64,000 bases of DNA from Parasphingopyxis lamellibrachiae (GCF_003385775.1 NZ_QRDP01000004.1:496001-560000), one strand, 5' to 3'. Shown: positions 11,254 to 21,901, counted from the stretch's first letter. The notes: generated from the letters alone by a model not told the origin. Made by a program: numbers and translations.

Positions 11254-11270
11254 AGGGGGCGCTGCCCCCT
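11254..11270. promoter_or_regulatory. GC-rich hairpin in the yqeY/carA divergent region
   Basis: A perfect 7-bp stem, AGGGGGC with GCCCCCT, has a 3-base loop and lies 53 bases before the carA ATG, in the intergenic space between divergent yqeY and carA. There is no U-tract after it in either direction. It could be a leader hairpin of carA or a protein site. Confidence 0.35.
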
Positions 11271-11323
11271 AGCTGACAGCCGTTTGCGCGCCCGGCAAAC
11301 TTTATACATTGGGACTGATCATC

Positions 11324-12502
11324 ATGGCTGACGCCAAAACATCCAGCACGCCCGCAACAGCAACGGGCGTATTGGTTCTGGCGGATGGCGCCTGCGTCTG
11401 GGGCCGCGGCTTCGGGGCGGAAGGCGATGCGGTCGGCGAAGTCTGCTTTAACACGGCAATGACCGGCTATCAGGAAAGTATGACCGACCCAAGCTATGCC
11501 GGGCAGATCATCACCTTCACATTCCCCCATATCGGCAATGTCGGCGCGAATGCAGAGGATATGGAAAGCATCAACCCGCATGCGCTGGGCTGTATTGTTC
11601 GCGAGGATGTAACCGACCCCAGCAATTTCCGGTCGAGCCAGCATTACGATCAGTGGCTGAAGGTCAATGGACGGATCGGCCTGTCTGGCATCGATACCCG
11701 CGCGTTGACTCGGCTTATCCGCATGCAGGGCGCGCCCAATGGGGTGATCGCGCACAGTGCAGACGGCAATTTCGATATCGACGCGCTGAAAGCCAAGGCG
11801 GCGGAGTGGCCGGGACTGAAAGGCATGGACCTCGCCAGGACAGTCAGCACGACCCAGCAATATAATTGGGACGAAGGCGTGTGGAAGCTCGGCCAAGGCT
11901 TCGGGAAATCACCCGAAGGCGAGGGAGTCGACCGGCCTCATGTTATCGCCATCGATTATGGCGCGAAACGCAATATCCTGCGCCATCTCGTCAACGCCGG
12001 TGCGCGGGTGACGGTGGTGCCGGGCGAGGCAAGCTTCGAAGACGTGATGCGCCATGAACCCGATGGCGTGTTCCTCGCCAACGGCCCCGGCGACCCGGCG
12101 GCTACAGGCGAATATGCGGTGCCCGTGATTCGGCAACTGCTCGAAACCGGAAAGCCCATATTCGGCATCTGTCTCGGCCATCAGATGCTCGGCATCGCGG
12201 CCGGTGCAAAGACGATCAAGATGCATCAGGGCCATCGCGGCGCCAACCATCCCGTCAAGCGGCTGGGCGATGGCCGGGTCGAGATCACCAGCATGAACCA
12301 TGGTTTTGCGGTCGATATCGACAGCCTGCCCGAAGGGGTGGCTGCGACCCATGTGAGCCTGTTCGACGGCAGCCTGTGCGGGCTCGAACTGTCGGACAGG
12401 CCCGCGTTCAGCGTGCAGTATCATCCGGAAGCCAGCCCGGGTCCGCAGGACAGCGCCTATCTGTTCGCGAAGTTCGTCGGCCAGTTGAGCGCTGGCAAAT
12501 GA
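11324..12502 (+). CDS. carA: carbamoyl-phosphate synthase small subunit
   Basis: Glutaminase subunit that delivers ammonia from glutamine to CarB for pyrimidine and arginine synthesis; 392 residues. The N-terminal CPSase domain contains FNTAMTGYQESMTDPSYAGQ. The class I glutamine amidotransferase domain has the nucleophile Cys283 in GICLGHQMLG and the His-Glu pair in VQYHPEASPG. The start is the ATG of MADAKTSS, as an in-frame TTG 15 bases upstream has no ribosome site. A small lipoprotein gene separates it from carB. Confidence 0.96.
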   Translation: MADAKTSSTPATATGVLVLADGACVWGRGFGAEGDAVGEVCFNTAMTGYQESMTDPSYAGQIITFTFPHIGNVGANAEDMESINPHALGCIVREDVTDPSNFRSSQHYDQWLKVNGRIGLSGIDTRALTRLIRMQGAPNGVIAHSADGNFDIDALKAKAAEWPGLKGMDLARTVSTTQQYNWDEGVWKLGQGFGKSPEGEGVDRPHVIAIDYGAKRNILRHLVNAGARVTVVPGEASFEDVMRHEPDGVFLANGPGDPAATGEYAVPVIRQLLETGKPIFGICLGHQMLGIAAGAKTIKMHQGHRGANHPVKRLGDGRVEITSMNHGFAVDIDSLPEGVAATHVSLFDGSLCGLELSDRPAFSVQYHPEASPGPQDSAYLFAKFVGQLSAGK

Positions 12503-12643
12503 TCGGCGAACTGTACGCTTTCGCTGTGTGCATGATTTTTCCGCGCAAATCTGGCGATTGGGCAAGAATCATGCGAACGTGATTACGGGTGCGCTAAATC
12601 GACGGGGAATAGTCCGCGTCACTCAATTTGAAGGGGTAGTTTT

Positions 12644-12910
12644 ATGAAATATCTTGTTGTTCTGGCGGCTACGGTCGCGCTGGCCGGTTGTGGCGGTTCG
12701 GTTCGCGAGCAGGCCGAGGCGCAGTGCGCGCAGCAGACCGAGGCCATGGGTGCGCAGCTGACAGCAGCGGGCGTCGATCCGGCCGAATTCTGCACCTGCA
12801 TTCTGGCGGATATCGACGACAGCAGCTCGGTCGCCGACGCCAATGACGCGATCACCGGCCGCACGCAGCAATGCGTTGCCGAAGCTCTGCAGAGCGCAAC
12901 GGCCAGCTAA
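12644..12910 (+). CDS. small Cys-rich lipoprotein
   Basis: The 88-residue precursor has the signal peptide MKYLVVLAATVALAGC, with lipobox LAGC at residues 13-16. The mature part is short, acidic and has four further Cys (QCAQQ, FCTC, QCVAE), so two disulfides are likely in the periplasm. No family name is known to me. It lies between carA and carB and ends at a strong terminator, so carB probably has its own promoter or depends on readthrough. Confidence 0.75.
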   Translation: MKYLVVLAATVALAGCGGSVREQAEAQCAQQTEAMGAQLTAAGVDPAEFCTCILADIDDSSSVADANDAITGRTQQCVAEALQSATAS

Positions 12911-12920
12911 ACCTCTACCG

Positions 12921-12959
12921 GGCCGGCGCGTGCAATTGGGCACGCGCCGGCCTGTTTTT
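12921..12959 (+). terminator. strong Rho-independent terminator
   Basis: A perfect 13-bp GC-rich stem (12921-12933 with 12940-12952) has a 6-base loop, followed by TGTTTTT. It ends the 12644-12910 lipoprotein transcript 36 bases before the carB start. Confidence 0.92.
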
Positions 12960-12994
12960 GACGAACAACTCTGATTGGCAAGGAACACGGCCTC

Positions 12995-15900
12995 GTGCCT
13001 AAACGCACCGACATATCTTCCATCCTGATTATTGGCGCTGGTCCGATCATCATCGGCCAGGCCTGCGAGTTCGATTATTCGGGGACACAGGCGGTCAAAG
13101 CGCTCAGGGAAGAGGGCTATCGGATCATCCTCGTCAACTCGAATCCGGCGACGATCATGACCGATCCGGAGCTGGCTGACGCGACCTATGTCGAGCCGAT
13201 CACGCCGGACATTGTAGCCAAGATTATCGCCAAGGAGCGCGCTGAGCGACCGGACGATGTGCTGGCCCTGCTGCCGACCATGGGCGGGCAGACAGCGCTC
13301 AATACGGCGCTGGCGCTGCATGAAGACGGCACGCTTGAGAAATATGGCGTCGAGATGATCGGTGCGGACGCCGATGCCATCGACAAGGCCGAGGACCGCC
13401 TCCGTTTCCGCGATGCGATGTCGAAGATCGGTCTTGAAAGTCCGCGCTCTCTCATCGCACACAATATGGACGAAGCGCTGAAGGGGCTGGAGTTTGTGGG
13501 CTTGCCGACAATCATCCGGCCGAGCTTTACCATGGGCGGAACGGGCGGCGGTATCGCCTATAATCGCGAGGAATTCGAGGAAATCGTCCGCGGCGGCCTT
13601 TCCGCCAGCCCGACCACCGAAGTGCTGATCGAGGAATCCGTACTCGGCTGGAAAGAATATGAGATGGAAGTCGTTCGCGACAGGAACGACAATTGCATCA
13701 TCATCTGTTCCATCGAGAATGTCGATCCGATGGGCGTGCATACGGGCGACAGCATCACCATTGCACCTGCGCTGACGCTGACGGACAAAGAATATCAGAT
13801 CATGCGCAACGCGTCGATCGCCTGTCTGCGCGAAATCGGCGTGGAGACGGGCGGCTCGAACGTTCAGTTTGCGGTAAACCCGGCGGACGGCCGGCTGGTC
13901 GTGATCGAGATGAACCCTCGTGTATCGCGCAGCTCTGCGTTGGCATCGAAAGCCACCGGTTTTCCGATAGCGAAAGTCGCCGCGAAACTGGCGGTTGGCT
14001 ATACGCTCGACGAAATCGACAATGATATTACCGGCGTTACGCCTGCGAGTTTTGAGCCGACAATCGACTATATCGTGACCAAGATCCCGCGCTTTGCCTT
14101 CGAGAAATTCAAGGGTGCGGAATCCGTGCTGGGTACGGCGATGAAGTCGGTCGGCGAAGTGATGGCCATCGGCCGCAGTTTCCATGAAAGCCTGCAAAAA
14201 GCCCTGCGCGGGCTGGAAACCGGGCTGGTCGGGCTGAACTGGGTCGACGATCTGGTCGGTGCGCCCAAGGCCCGGATAGAGGCGGCGCTTTCCGATGTTT
14301 CGCCCGGTCGGTTGCTGGTGACGGCGCAGGCGCTGCGCGAAGGGCTGAGCGTCGAAGATGTGCATGCGATCACCAAATATGATCCATGGTTCCTGGAGCG
14401 ACTATCCGAGATAGTTGAGGCCGAGAAAGGCATAATCGAAAACGGTTTGCCCAACGATGCCGAAGGACTGCGCAAGCTGAAAGCGATGGGTTTTTCCGAC
14501 AATCGGCTGGCCCGGCTGGCACTGGTTTCCGTCCATATCCGCGAGGGCATGGAAAAAGCTGCGTATAGCCCCGGTCTGATCGGCGAGGCGCTACAGGCGA
14601 TGGCGGGTGCCGTAACCGAGAGCCAAGTGCGCGAGCTGCGCCACAAGCTGGGCGTGCGACCGGTCTTCAAGCGGATCGACACTTGCGCGGCCGAGTTCGA
14701 GGCGAAGACACCCTATATGTATTCGACCTATGAGGCGCCGAGCTTTGGCGAACCGGAATGCGAGGCGATGCCTTCCGACCGCAAAAAGGTCGTTATCCTG
14801 GGCGGCGGACCGAACCGGATCGGGCAGGGGATCGAGTTCGACTATTGCTGCTGCCATGCCTGTTTCGCCCTTGAGGAGCAGGGCTACGAAACCATCATGA
14901 TCAACTGCAACCCGGAAACGGTGTCGACCGATTATGACACGTCCGACCGGCTCTATTTTGAACCGCTGACTGCCGAAGATGTGCTGGAAATCCTGCATGT
15001 CGAACAGCAGAAGGGCGAACTTGCCGGTGTCATCGTGCAGTTTGGCGGGCAAACACCGCTTAACCTCGCAAAGGCACTTGAAGATGCGGGTATTCCAATT
15101 CTCGGAACGTCGCCCGACGCAATCGATCTCGCGGAGGATCGCGAACGCTTTGCCGACCTCGTTTCGCAGCTCGATTTGAAACAGCCGGAAAACGGCATCG
15201 CGCGCAGCGGCGAAGAGGCGCTTACGGTGGCTCGGCGGATTGGATATCCGGTGCTTATGCGGCCGAGCTATGTGCTCGGAGGCCGCGCCATGGAAATCGT
15301 CGACAGCGACGCGCAGCTTGAAGACTATATCCAGACGGCTGTGCAGGTGTCGGGCGATAGCCCGGTCCTGATCGACCAGTATTTGCGCGATGCCATCGAA
15401 GTGGATGTCGACGCCATTGCCGATGGCGATGACGTGGTCGTCGCCGGCGTACTTCAGCATATCGAGGAAGCCGGCGTCCATTCGGGCGACAGCGCCTGCA
15501 CATTGCCGCCCTACAGCCTGCCCGGGGATATCATCGCCGAGATTGAGCGGCAGACCGGGGCTCTGGCCGTGGCGCTCAAGGTGCGCGGCCTGATGAATAT
15601 CCAGTTCGCGGTCAAGAATGGCGAAGTCTATCTGATCGAGGTCAATCCGCGGGCCAGCCGCACCGTGCCGTTCGTGGCCAAGGCGATCGGCCATCCGGTT
15701 GCGAAGATTGCTGCACGCGTGATGGCCGGAGAAAAACTGGCGGACCTGCCGAAGATCGACCGGGCGATCGCGCATATTGCCGTGAAAGAAGCTGTTTTCC
15801 CCTTTGCGCGCTTTCAGGGTACTGATCCCGTTCTGTCGCCCGAGATGAAATCGACCGGCGAAGTCATGGGGATCGACAGCGATTTCGCGATAGCCTTCGC

Positions 15901-16345
15901 CAAATCGCAACTCGCCGGGGGGACCACGCTGCCGCAGGCGGGAACGGTGTTCGTATCGGTCAAAGAGAGCGACAAGCCGCATATCCTGCAGGCGATAAAG
16001 GATATCAGCAATTACGGATTTGCGATCATCGCGACGGCCGGGACGGCGAAATTCCTGCAGGACAATGGCGTGGAAGCGCAGCGGATCAACAAGGTTGCGC
16101 AGGGCAGGCCGCATATTGTGGATGCCATTGTCGATGGCGACATCGACCTGATCTTCAACACCACTGAAGGCTGGCAGTCGCTCAAAGACAGCGCATCGAT
16201 CAGGAAATCGGCGGTTTCCAGCCAGATTCCCTATTTTACGACCACGCCTGCAAGCGTCGCTGCCGTAAGGGCAATCGGTGCGCTGCGCACGACAGAGCTT
16301 GAAGTAAGACCATTACAGTCTTATTATTCGGTCGCCGATCGCTGA
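12995..16345 (+). CDS. carB: carbamoyl-phosphate synthase large subunit
   Basis: Makes carbamoyl phosphate from bicarbonate, two ATP and CarA-derived ammonia; 1116 residues. Two homologous ATP-grasp halves are visible, each opening with an ATP-site signature ([20 protein letters not shown], then [20 protein letters not shown]). The substrate loops [11 protein letters not shown] and [10 protein letters not shown] follow. The C-terminal MGS-like allosteric domain begins near [18 protein letters not shown] start follows AAGGAAC by nine bases. The family is usually about 1070-1110 residues, so this is full length. Confidence 0.97.
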   Translation: MPKRTDISSILIIGAGPIIIGQACEFDYSGTQAVKALREEGYRIILVNSNPATIMTDPELADATYVEPITPDIVAKIIAKERAERPDDVLALLPTMGGQTALNTALALHEDGTLEKYGVEMIGADADAIDKAEDRLRFRDAMSKIGLESPRSLIAHNMDEALKGLEFVGLPTIIRPSFTMGGTGGGIAYNREEFEEIVRGGLSASPTTEVLIEESVLGWKEYEMEVVRDRNDNCIIICSIENVDPMGVHTGDSITIAPALTLTDKEYQIMRNASIACLREIGVETGGSNVQFAVNPADGRLVVIEMNPRVSRSSALASKATGFPIAKVAAKLAVGYTLDEIDNDITGVTPASFEPTIDYIVTKIPRFAFEKFKGAESVLGTAMKSVGEVMAIGRSFHESLQKALRGLETGLVGLNWVDDLVGAPKARIEAALSDVSPGRLLVTAQALREGLSVEDVHAITKYDPWFLERLSEIVEAEKGIIENGLPNDAEGLRKLKAMGFSDNRLARLALVSVHIREGMEKAAYSPGLIGEALQAMAGAVTESQVRELRHKLGVRPVFKRIDTCAAEFEAKTPYMYSTYEAPSFGEPECEAMPSDRKKVVILGGGPNRIGQGIEFDYCCCHACFALEEQGYETIMINCNPETVSTDYDTSDRLYFEPLTAEDVLEILHVEQQKGELAGVIVQFGGQTPLNLAKALEDAGIPILGTSPDAIDLAEDRERFADLVSQLDLKQPENGIARSGEEALTVARRIGYPVLMRPSYVLGGRAMEIVDSDAQLEDYIQTAVQVSGDSPVLIDQYLRDAIEVDVDAIADGDDVVVAGVLQHIEEAGVHSGDSACTLPPYSLPGDIIAEIERQTGALAVALKVRGLMNIQFAVKNGEVYLIEVNPRASRTVPFVAKAIGHPVAKIAARVMAGEKLADLPKIDRAIAHIAVKEAVFPFARFQGTDPVLSPEMKSTGEVMGIDSDFAIAFAKSQLAGGTTLPQAGTVFVSVKESDKPHILQAIKDISNYGFAIIATAGTAKFLQDNGVEAQRINKVAQGRPHIVDAIVDGDIDLIFNTTEGWQSLKDSASIRKSAVSSQIPYFTTTPASVAAVRAIGALRTTELEVRPLQSYYSVADR

Positions 16346-16423
16346 TCCCGACAATTTGCGCGGAAAAAGCAGGCGGACCCGGAAGGGCCGCTGAACGGCA
16401 AGGTTTTGACGAAAGGTAAGGCA

Positions 16424-16903
16424 ATGGCGACGATTGAAAAGATGCCGATGTTGGTTGAAGGCTATGACCGGCTGAACGCGGAAGTGAAGCGTCTGAAAGA
16501 GATTGATCGTATCGAAGTTATCGATGCGATCGAGGAAGCGCGTGCACATGGCGATCTCTCGGAAAATGCCGAATATCATGCTGCAAAAGAACGACAGGGC
16601 CAGATTGAGGCGACGATCGGGGACTATGAGGACCGGTTGACCCGGGCCCAGGTTATCGACCCCAAGGATCTGTCGGGCGACAAGGTCGTCTTTGGCGCGA
16701 CGGTTCATCTGCTCGACGAGGACGACAAGCCGTCGAAATACCAGATCGTCGGCGAGATCGAGGCGGATGCAAATTCTGGTCGCATTTCCTACAATTCGCC
16801 CTTGGCCCGCGCGCTGATCGGCCGCAACAAGGGGGATGAGGTCGAATTCACCGTCCCGGCCGGCGACAAATATTACCTGATCGAGAAGATCGAATTCATT
16901 TGA
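16424..16903 (+). CDS. greA: transcription elongation factor GreA
   Basis: Rescues backtracked RNA polymerase by stimulating transcript cleavage. It has 159 residues from ATG 16424, preceded by AAAGGTAAGG; a TTG 18 bases upstream is less likely. The N-terminal coiled coil has the conserved tip ([17 protein letters not shown]) with its acidic pair. The C-terminal FKBP-like domain ends in IEKIEFI. It follows carB by about 80 bases. Confidence 0.97.
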   Translation: MATIEKMPMLVEGYDRLNAEVKRLKEIDRIEVIDAIEEARAHGDLSENAEYHAAKERQGQIEATIGDYEDRLTRAQVIDPKDLSGDKVVFGATVHLLDEDDKPSKYQIVGEIEADANSGRISYNSPLARALIGRNKGDEVEFTVPAGDKYYLIEKIEFI

Positions 16904-16940
16904 GGCCGGGCACCCGGCGATAGAGCGAGGTAGTGGTTTC

Positions 16941-17567
16941 ATGGATTGGCAGGCCCGCCTCGTCCGTTCGTCTCTGACAGCCCGGATCATCATGGTCACC
17001 GGCATTTGCTGGGGGCTGGTTGCAGCGCTGGGGCTGGAGCGCTGGGCTTATGGCTTTGGCGGCTTCATCCCGCTCCGCTTCGACGAGGGATTTACGATTC
17101 CCGGTGCCGTACCGGCGATTTTGACACCGCTTTCGGCGACGTTTCTGCATGCCGATGCGATGCATATCATTTTCAATATGCTCCTTCTCTTCATATGCGG
17201 AAGGGGTGTGGAGGCGGCGCTGGGCGGACGCGGACTGATAGCGCTCTATATAATCGGCGCTTATGCCGCCGCGCTCGGCCACTATCTGTTCAATGCCGGG
17301 AGCGCGGGCCCGATGATCGGCGCCAGCGGCGCGGTTTCGGCAATTATCGGGGCCTATGCGCTGCTGTATTCAAAACCTCGAAACGGCGTCGGCGGGTGGC
17401 GACACGTTGCCGCGCTGGCCGGCGCCTGGATCGTGATCCAGTTGCTGATCGGCCTGAGCACCTACGGGTCGGCATCCCCGGTTGCCATCATGGCGCATAT
17501 TTTCGGTTTTGCAGCGGGACTGGCGCTGGCCCGGCCGCTGTTGCTCTGGCGCTACCGTGACGCTTAG
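16941..17567 (+). CDS. rhomboid-family intramembrane serine protease
   Basis: The 208-residue protein has six likely membrane helices. It shows the HxxxxHxxxN motif (FLHADAMHIIFNM), the catalytic Ser in GASGAVSA, and the second catalytic residue His in MAHIFGFAAGL. Rhomboids cleave transmembrane substrates inside the bilayer. The substrate is unknown. It follows greA by 37 bases and converges on the DUF4170 gene. Confidence 0.9.
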   Translation: MDWQARLVRSSLTARIIMVTGICWGLVAALGLERWAYGFGGFIPLRFDEGFTIPGAVPAILTPLSATFLHADAMHIIFNMLLLFICGRGVEAALGGRGLIALYIIGAYAAALGHYLFNAGSAGPMIGASGAVSAIIGAYALLYSKPRNGVGGWRHVAALAGAWIVIQLLIGLSTYGSASPVAIMAHIFGFAAGLALARPLLLWRYRDA

Positions 17568-17596
17568 TCAGGTGCCGGATTTACACCGTCCCGAAA

Positions 17597-17611
17597 TGGT
17601 CGGGCCGACCA
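17597..17611. other. near-perfect palindrome between convergent genes
   Basis: The 7-bp arms of TGGTCGG and CCGACCA surround one central G, between the rhomboid stop and the DUF4170 stop. It may be a weak bidirectional terminator or protein site; no U-tract is present. Confidence 0.3.
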
Positions 17612-17625
17612 AGGCCGTCTGAACC

Positions 17626-17862
17626 CTAATTCTTGTCGGGTACGATGATTTCCGGTTCGAACAGCCGGTGCAGATGGACGACAACATATTTCATTTCCGC
17701 ATCGTCGACCGTGCGCTGGGCATTGGCGCGCCAGGCCTCTTCGGCTTCCTCGTAACTGGGGAAAATGCCCACCAGATCGAGGGAATCGAAATCGTTGAAA
17801 TCCAGCGTGCGCGGATCGGATACCTTGCCGCCAAAGACGAGATGGAGTTTGTTTTCGCTCAT
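17626..17862 (-). CDS. DUF4170-family small protein
   Basis: The 78-residue cytoplasmic protein starts at ATG 17862 (MSENKLHLVFGGKV); the longer frame to 17913 lacks a ribosome site and runs into a hairpin. The core LDLVGIFPSYEEAEEAWRANAQ and the C-terminal VVVHLHRLFEPE are typical of the small alphaproteobacterial DUF4170 family. Function unknown. Confidence 0.75.
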   Translation of the reverse strand: MSENKLHLVFGGKVSDPRTLDFNDFDSLDLVGIFPSYEEAEEAWRANAQRTVDDAEMKYVVVHLHRLFEPEIIVPDKN

Positions 17863-17879
17863 GGCCGCGCCCCATAATC

Positions 17880-17911
17880 GAAAGGCGGCGATATTGCTAC
17901 CGCCGCCTTTC
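17880..17911 (-). terminator. hairpin terminator or attenuator after the mlaC-like gene
   Basis: A perfect 11-bp stem (17880-17890 with 17901-17911) has a 10-base loop, between the stop of the MlaC-like gene and the start of the DUF4170 gene. On the minus strand it ends in CCTTTC, a short U-run. It probably limits readthrough from the upstream gene. Confidence 0.6.
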
Positions 17912-17937
17912 ATTGTCCGAAAAATTCCGGGGACGGT

Positions 17938-18540
17938 TTAGGCGCCGCGGCTCGCCATGAACCGGACCAGCCGGTCGAACCCGTTGCGCTGGACATAGCT
18001 GTCGAAATCCTGTGCCTGGTTGAGGGTAAGATTAATGCCGGCAACCCGCATATTATAGACTTTATAGCTGCCACCGGAGCGCGTCAGATACCAGACTGCG
18101 GTAACCGGCCGCGAACCCGGATTGGTGATTCGCGTCTGGACAAGATAGGTGCTTCCGCGCTGGGTTGCGTTGGTTACTTCGACGTCAGCCCGGGCATAAG
18201 CCGAAAGCCGGTCGGCATAGGTGCCGAGGATGAAGCCGGGAAGCGCCCTTTGATAGGCGCTGTACTGGTTCGCGCTGATATCGTTGCGCCAGCGCTGGAT
18301 CAGCCGGTCGCCAATCCGGTTGATCGCGAAATGCTGGCCGAGGAGCGACCGGAAACGGGAGCGCCGTTCAGAGGCACTGCCGGTACGGAGCACGCCCAGT
18401 CCATCTGCCGCCAGGGATTCGACAAAAGCCGAAGGGCTGGCTTGACTGACCGCTGCTTGCGCAGGCGCTATGGCGGCGGGGGTCGCAAAAACCGCCGTCG
18501 AAAAGGCGCTGGCCAGAAGAAGCTTTGTGAAACGTGTCAT
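17938..18540 (-). CDS. MlaC/Ttg2D-family periplasmic lipid-binding protein
   Basis: The 200-residue precursor has a signal peptide with an AQA-like cleavage site before AVSQA (about residues 1-29). The MlaC-fold body carries the typical FRSLLGQHF, the YADRLSAYA region, TYLVQTRI, and the C-terminal YKVYNMRVAGINLTLNQAQDFDSYVQRNG. MlaC proteins shuttle phospholipids between the inner and outer membranes. The other Mla genes are not in the window, so this looks like a solitary member. Confidence 0.85.
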   Translation of the reverse strand: MTRFTKLLLASAFSTAVFATPAAIAPAQAAVSQASPSAFVESLAADGLGVLRTGSASERRSRFRSLLGQHFAINRIGDRLIQRWRNDISANQYSAYQRALPGFILGTYADRLSAYARADVEVTNATQRGSTYLVQTRITNPGSRPVTAVWYLTRSGGSYKVYNMRVAGINLTLNQAQDFDSYVQRNGFDRLVRFMASRGA

Positions 18541-18633
18541 AATCGGTCCAAAACCTTGTTATTTCAGCTGATTACGAGGTTTACTCTATCCCGGCTGAAC
18601 CGGAATTGAACTGATCTGTCGTGAGGCAGACAG

Positions 18634-19104
18634 TTAGTCCTCGCCGCGTACCTTGCTGGCCGCTGCGGCGCTTGCTTCGCTGGCCGCCGCTTTTGCCCCG
18701 TCCATGACCTTTTGTGCCGTTTCGCGGGCAGTCTCCTTGACGAAACCGAGCTCGTCCAGTTTTTCTTGGCCCACTGCCCGCACAGCATCGGCGGCATCGC
18801 GGGCGCGTCCCGTGATTTCGCTTCCATAGGAGCCCAGCAGTTCGGTTTCGCGGCGCGTTCGCGGTAACAAGGCGCCGATCAGCATGCCGATTCCGAGTCC
18901 TCCGACGACGGCGGCGAGCGGATTGCCCTGCACGGTATCCGCCGTGCGACGGCCTGCAATCGCCGCCTGTTCGCGGGCGCTGGCGTAAAGTGCGCCACTT
19001 CGCGCAGCTGCTGTTTCATATGCGTCTCCCGCGCGTGCGCGGGTGGCGCGATAGGATTCGCGGACCGTATCCCCGGCTTTGCTGGCGCTGTCTTTGATCG
19101 TCAT
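18634..19104 (-). CDS. YtxH/DUF3618-like small membrane stress protein
   Basis: The 156-residue protein starts at ATG 19104, preceded by AGGAGGT. The long frame to 19434 is the wrong frame over the neighbouring gene. It is Ala/Arg/Glu-rich and amphipathic, with repeated helical stretches (ASKAGDTVRESYRATRARAG). One short hydrophobic segment (LAAVVGGLGIGMLIGALLP) is followed by an RRE-type charged region. It is the last gene of the four-gene set 20376-18634, and its start lies 2 bases after the stop of the DUF3618 gene. Confidence 0.7.
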   Translation of the reverse strand: MTIKDSASKAGDTVRESYRATRARAGDAYETAAARSGALYASAREQAAIAGRRTADTVQGNPLAAVVGGLGIGMLIGALLPRTRRETELLGSYGSEITGRARDAADAVRAVGQEKLDELGFVKETARETAQKVMDGAKAAASEASAAAASKVRGED

Positions 19105-19106
19105 GG

Positions 19107-19496
19107 TCAAACCTCCTCGGTCAGTGCTGATTTTGGTGTCGGATCTGCAATAGGCCCCTGGCCCGATTGTCTTTCCTTCGTGAGCGACCGGATACCGGCC
19201 TTCGCCTTTTTCCGCCGGTCGATCCGGGTCCGAACTGCTGCGGCGATGGGCTTGCGGAATAGGAACAGCCCGATGGCTGCACCAACCGCTGCGATCGTGC
19301 CTGGCCGTTTGCGTACCGCACCGGATAGTTTGTCTGCCGCTTCGCCGGCACTTTCCCTGACCTGTTCCATGGCATCTTTTGCGATGGCGTCCGGCGCAAA
19401 CCGCGCCTGCGCGGTGCTGAGAGTTCCCAGCCACCGGGCCCGCGCCTCGCGTTCGGCGCGCCTTGCCTCATGAAGCCTGTCCGCAGCACTCTTCAC
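19107..19496 (-). CDS. DUF3618-family membrane protein
   Basis: The 129-residue protein has a charged N-terminal helix and one transmembrane segment (TIAAVGAAIGLFLFRKPIA) preceded by RKRP, the DUF3618 signature. Its tail is basic and disordered. Function unknown; relatives occur in stress-responsive envelope operons. A GTG start overlaps the stop of the holin-like gene (GTGA), indicating translational coupling. Confidence 0.75.
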   Translation of the reverse strand: MKSAADRLHEARRAEREARARWLGTLSTAQARFAPDAIAKDAMEQVRESAGEAADKLSGAVRKRPGTIAAVGAAIGLFLFRKPIAAAVRTRIDRRKKAKAGIRSLTKERQSGQGPIADPTPKSALTEEV

Positions 19497-19918
19497 AAGC
19501 TGGATCCTTGATCTGTCTCGCGCATGGCATGTTCTTCGTAGTCCGCCTGCATCGGCGCGACGTCGAATTCATCGTCTTCGAACAGCTTTTCGTCGAGATC
19601 GGGGAATGTCTTGATGCCCCAATAGGCAAGAAGGCCTGCAATGATGAGCCCGACACCGGAAACGATGATGCCCGCCCACAATGGGCCGACACTTTGCGAC
19701 AGCGCAAAGACCAGCGCCATCAACAGCGCAACCAGCGCTGCAGCGGTGATCAGAATCGCGGTAACGATAAGCAGAGCGGCCTTTCGCGCCTGCGAGACGC
19801 GATAGAAGACGATGGCCCGGTACAGTTTTATCCGGGATTTCGCGAATTGCTCGCCATCCTCCAGAAGTCCGGCAACTATCTGCCGATAGGACGCATCATT
19901 GTCGCGCGGGTCGCTCAT
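19493..19918 (-). CDS. phage-holin-superfamily III / DUF1469-like membrane protein
   Basis: The 141-residue protein has a soluble N-terminal helix and two transmembrane hairpins (LIVTAILITAAALVALLMAL and a second Gly/Ile-rich segment). An acidic C-terminal tail follows. Despite the family name this is a chromosomal envelope protein, not a prophage gene, and it lacks phage neighbours. Its ATG overlaps the stop of the upstream DUF883-like gene (ATGA), and its stop overlaps the next start. Confidence 0.8.
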   Translation of the reverse strand: MSDPRDNDASYRQIVAGLLEDGEQFAKSRIKLYRAIVFYRVSQARKAALLIVTAILITAAALVALLMALVFALSQSVGPLWAGIIVSGVGLIIAGLLAYWGIKTFPDLDEKLFEDDEFDVAPMQADYEEHAMRETDQGSSL

Positions 19919-20376
19919 GCGTCGTCCCGTTCGCCCAGTCCAGATTTGACGAGGCGGGCGATGGCGAATCCCGCCACCGCCGCGATACCGATTGCAATCA
20001 CCGGGCTGCGCCGGACAAAGGCTTCCGCGTCGCGAAGCATATCGTCGACTTCCTTGCCTTCGATCTTGTCGGCCAGGCTTGCGACCGCACCGGCGGCCTT
20101 TCGCGCATATTCGCCGTAATTCTCGCCGAGGCGTTCATCTACCGATTTGGCGGCGTCGTCCATTGCCGCCGAAACATCCTTGATCGCGCCCGTGGCCTTG
20201 TCCTTGCCCTGCGTCGCATAGTCGCGCGCATGTTCGGTTGCCTGTGTTCTGAGGTTGGTCGCTTCGTCCCTGATCCGTTCCTTGGCCTTGGCGACTGTGC
20301 TCAATTCGGCTTCTTCCGCGAGGGTTTCGACCGCCGCTCCGACGGCTTCAGAAGCGTCCTTTTTCTTGGCTGCCAT
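19915..20376 (-). CDS. DUF883/ElaB-like membrane-anchored stress protein
   Basis: The 153-residue protein is Lys/Ala/Glu-rich and helical in residues 1-110. It ends in a C-terminal hydrophobic anchor (VIAIGIAAVAGFAIARLV), the layout of the ElaB/YqjD/YgaM group, which bind the inner membrane and ribosomes in stationary phase in E. coli. It is the first gene of the minus-strand set and has an EcfG-like promoter candidate upstream. Confidence 0.75.
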   Translation of the reverse strand: MAAKKKDASEAVGAAVETLAEEAELSTVAKAKERIRDEATNLRTQATEHARDYATQGKDKATGAIKDVSAAMDDAAKSVDERLGENYGEYARKAAGAVASLADKIEGKEVDDMLRDAEAFVRRSPVIAIGIAAVAGFAIARLVKSGLGERDDA

Positions 20377-20412
20377 TTTTCTTTCTCCGTAGCGAATATT
20401 CTATGTGTGTAT

Positions 20413-20439
20413 TAAGCGCATAAAACGCAATCCGGTTCC
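20413..20439 (-). promoter_or_regulatory. candidate EcfG (general stress response) promoter
   Basis: On the minus strand GGAACC at 20439-20434 is followed after N15 (GGAAC-N16) by CGCTTA at 20418-20413. The alphaproteobacterial EcfG consensus is GGAAC-N16/17-CGTT, so the -35 element is perfect, the spacing right and the -10 element off by one. It lies 37 bases before the first ATG of the four-gene envelope set. Inference; the overlap with a small ATCCGG/CCGGAT palindrome is noted. Confidence 0.45.
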
Positions 20440-20484
20440 GGATTTTTTACACTCTACTCTATTTGCTTCGCGGGCGCAGCATAG

Positions 20485-21807
<1,323 letters not shown>

Positions 21808-21865
21808 CCACCCATCGCTCGCCAGATTCCATTCGTCGCAAAAACGCAACAATGAACGAATGCCC

Positions 21866-21895
21866 CTTGAATCCACGAGTCGCTTGTGATTCAAG
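21866..21895. promoter_or_regulatory. inverted repeat with two CcrM (GANTC) sites upstream of ftsB
   Basis: CTTGAATC (21866-21873) and GATTCAAG (21888-21895) form an 8-bp inverted repeat six bases before the ftsB ATG. Each arm contains a GANTC site, and a third GANTC is at 21825-21829. GANTC is the target of CcrM cell-cycle methylation in alphaproteobacteria. The hairpin could also overlap or hide the ftsB ribosome site. Confidence 0.4.
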
Positions 21896-21901
21896 ATAGG
21901 C

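Noticed and set aside
12623-14365. 580-residue frame antisense to the small lipoprotein gene and carB
   Set aside because: Shadow of the conserved CarB coding sequence with no family features.
14591-16114. 507-residue frame antisense to carB
   Set aside because: Shadow of the second CarB half; no recognisable motif or ribosome site.
19493-19918. Prophage remnant suggested by the holin-family name
   Set aside because: The family occurs widely in chromosomes; no phage genes, integrase or att-like repeats nearby.
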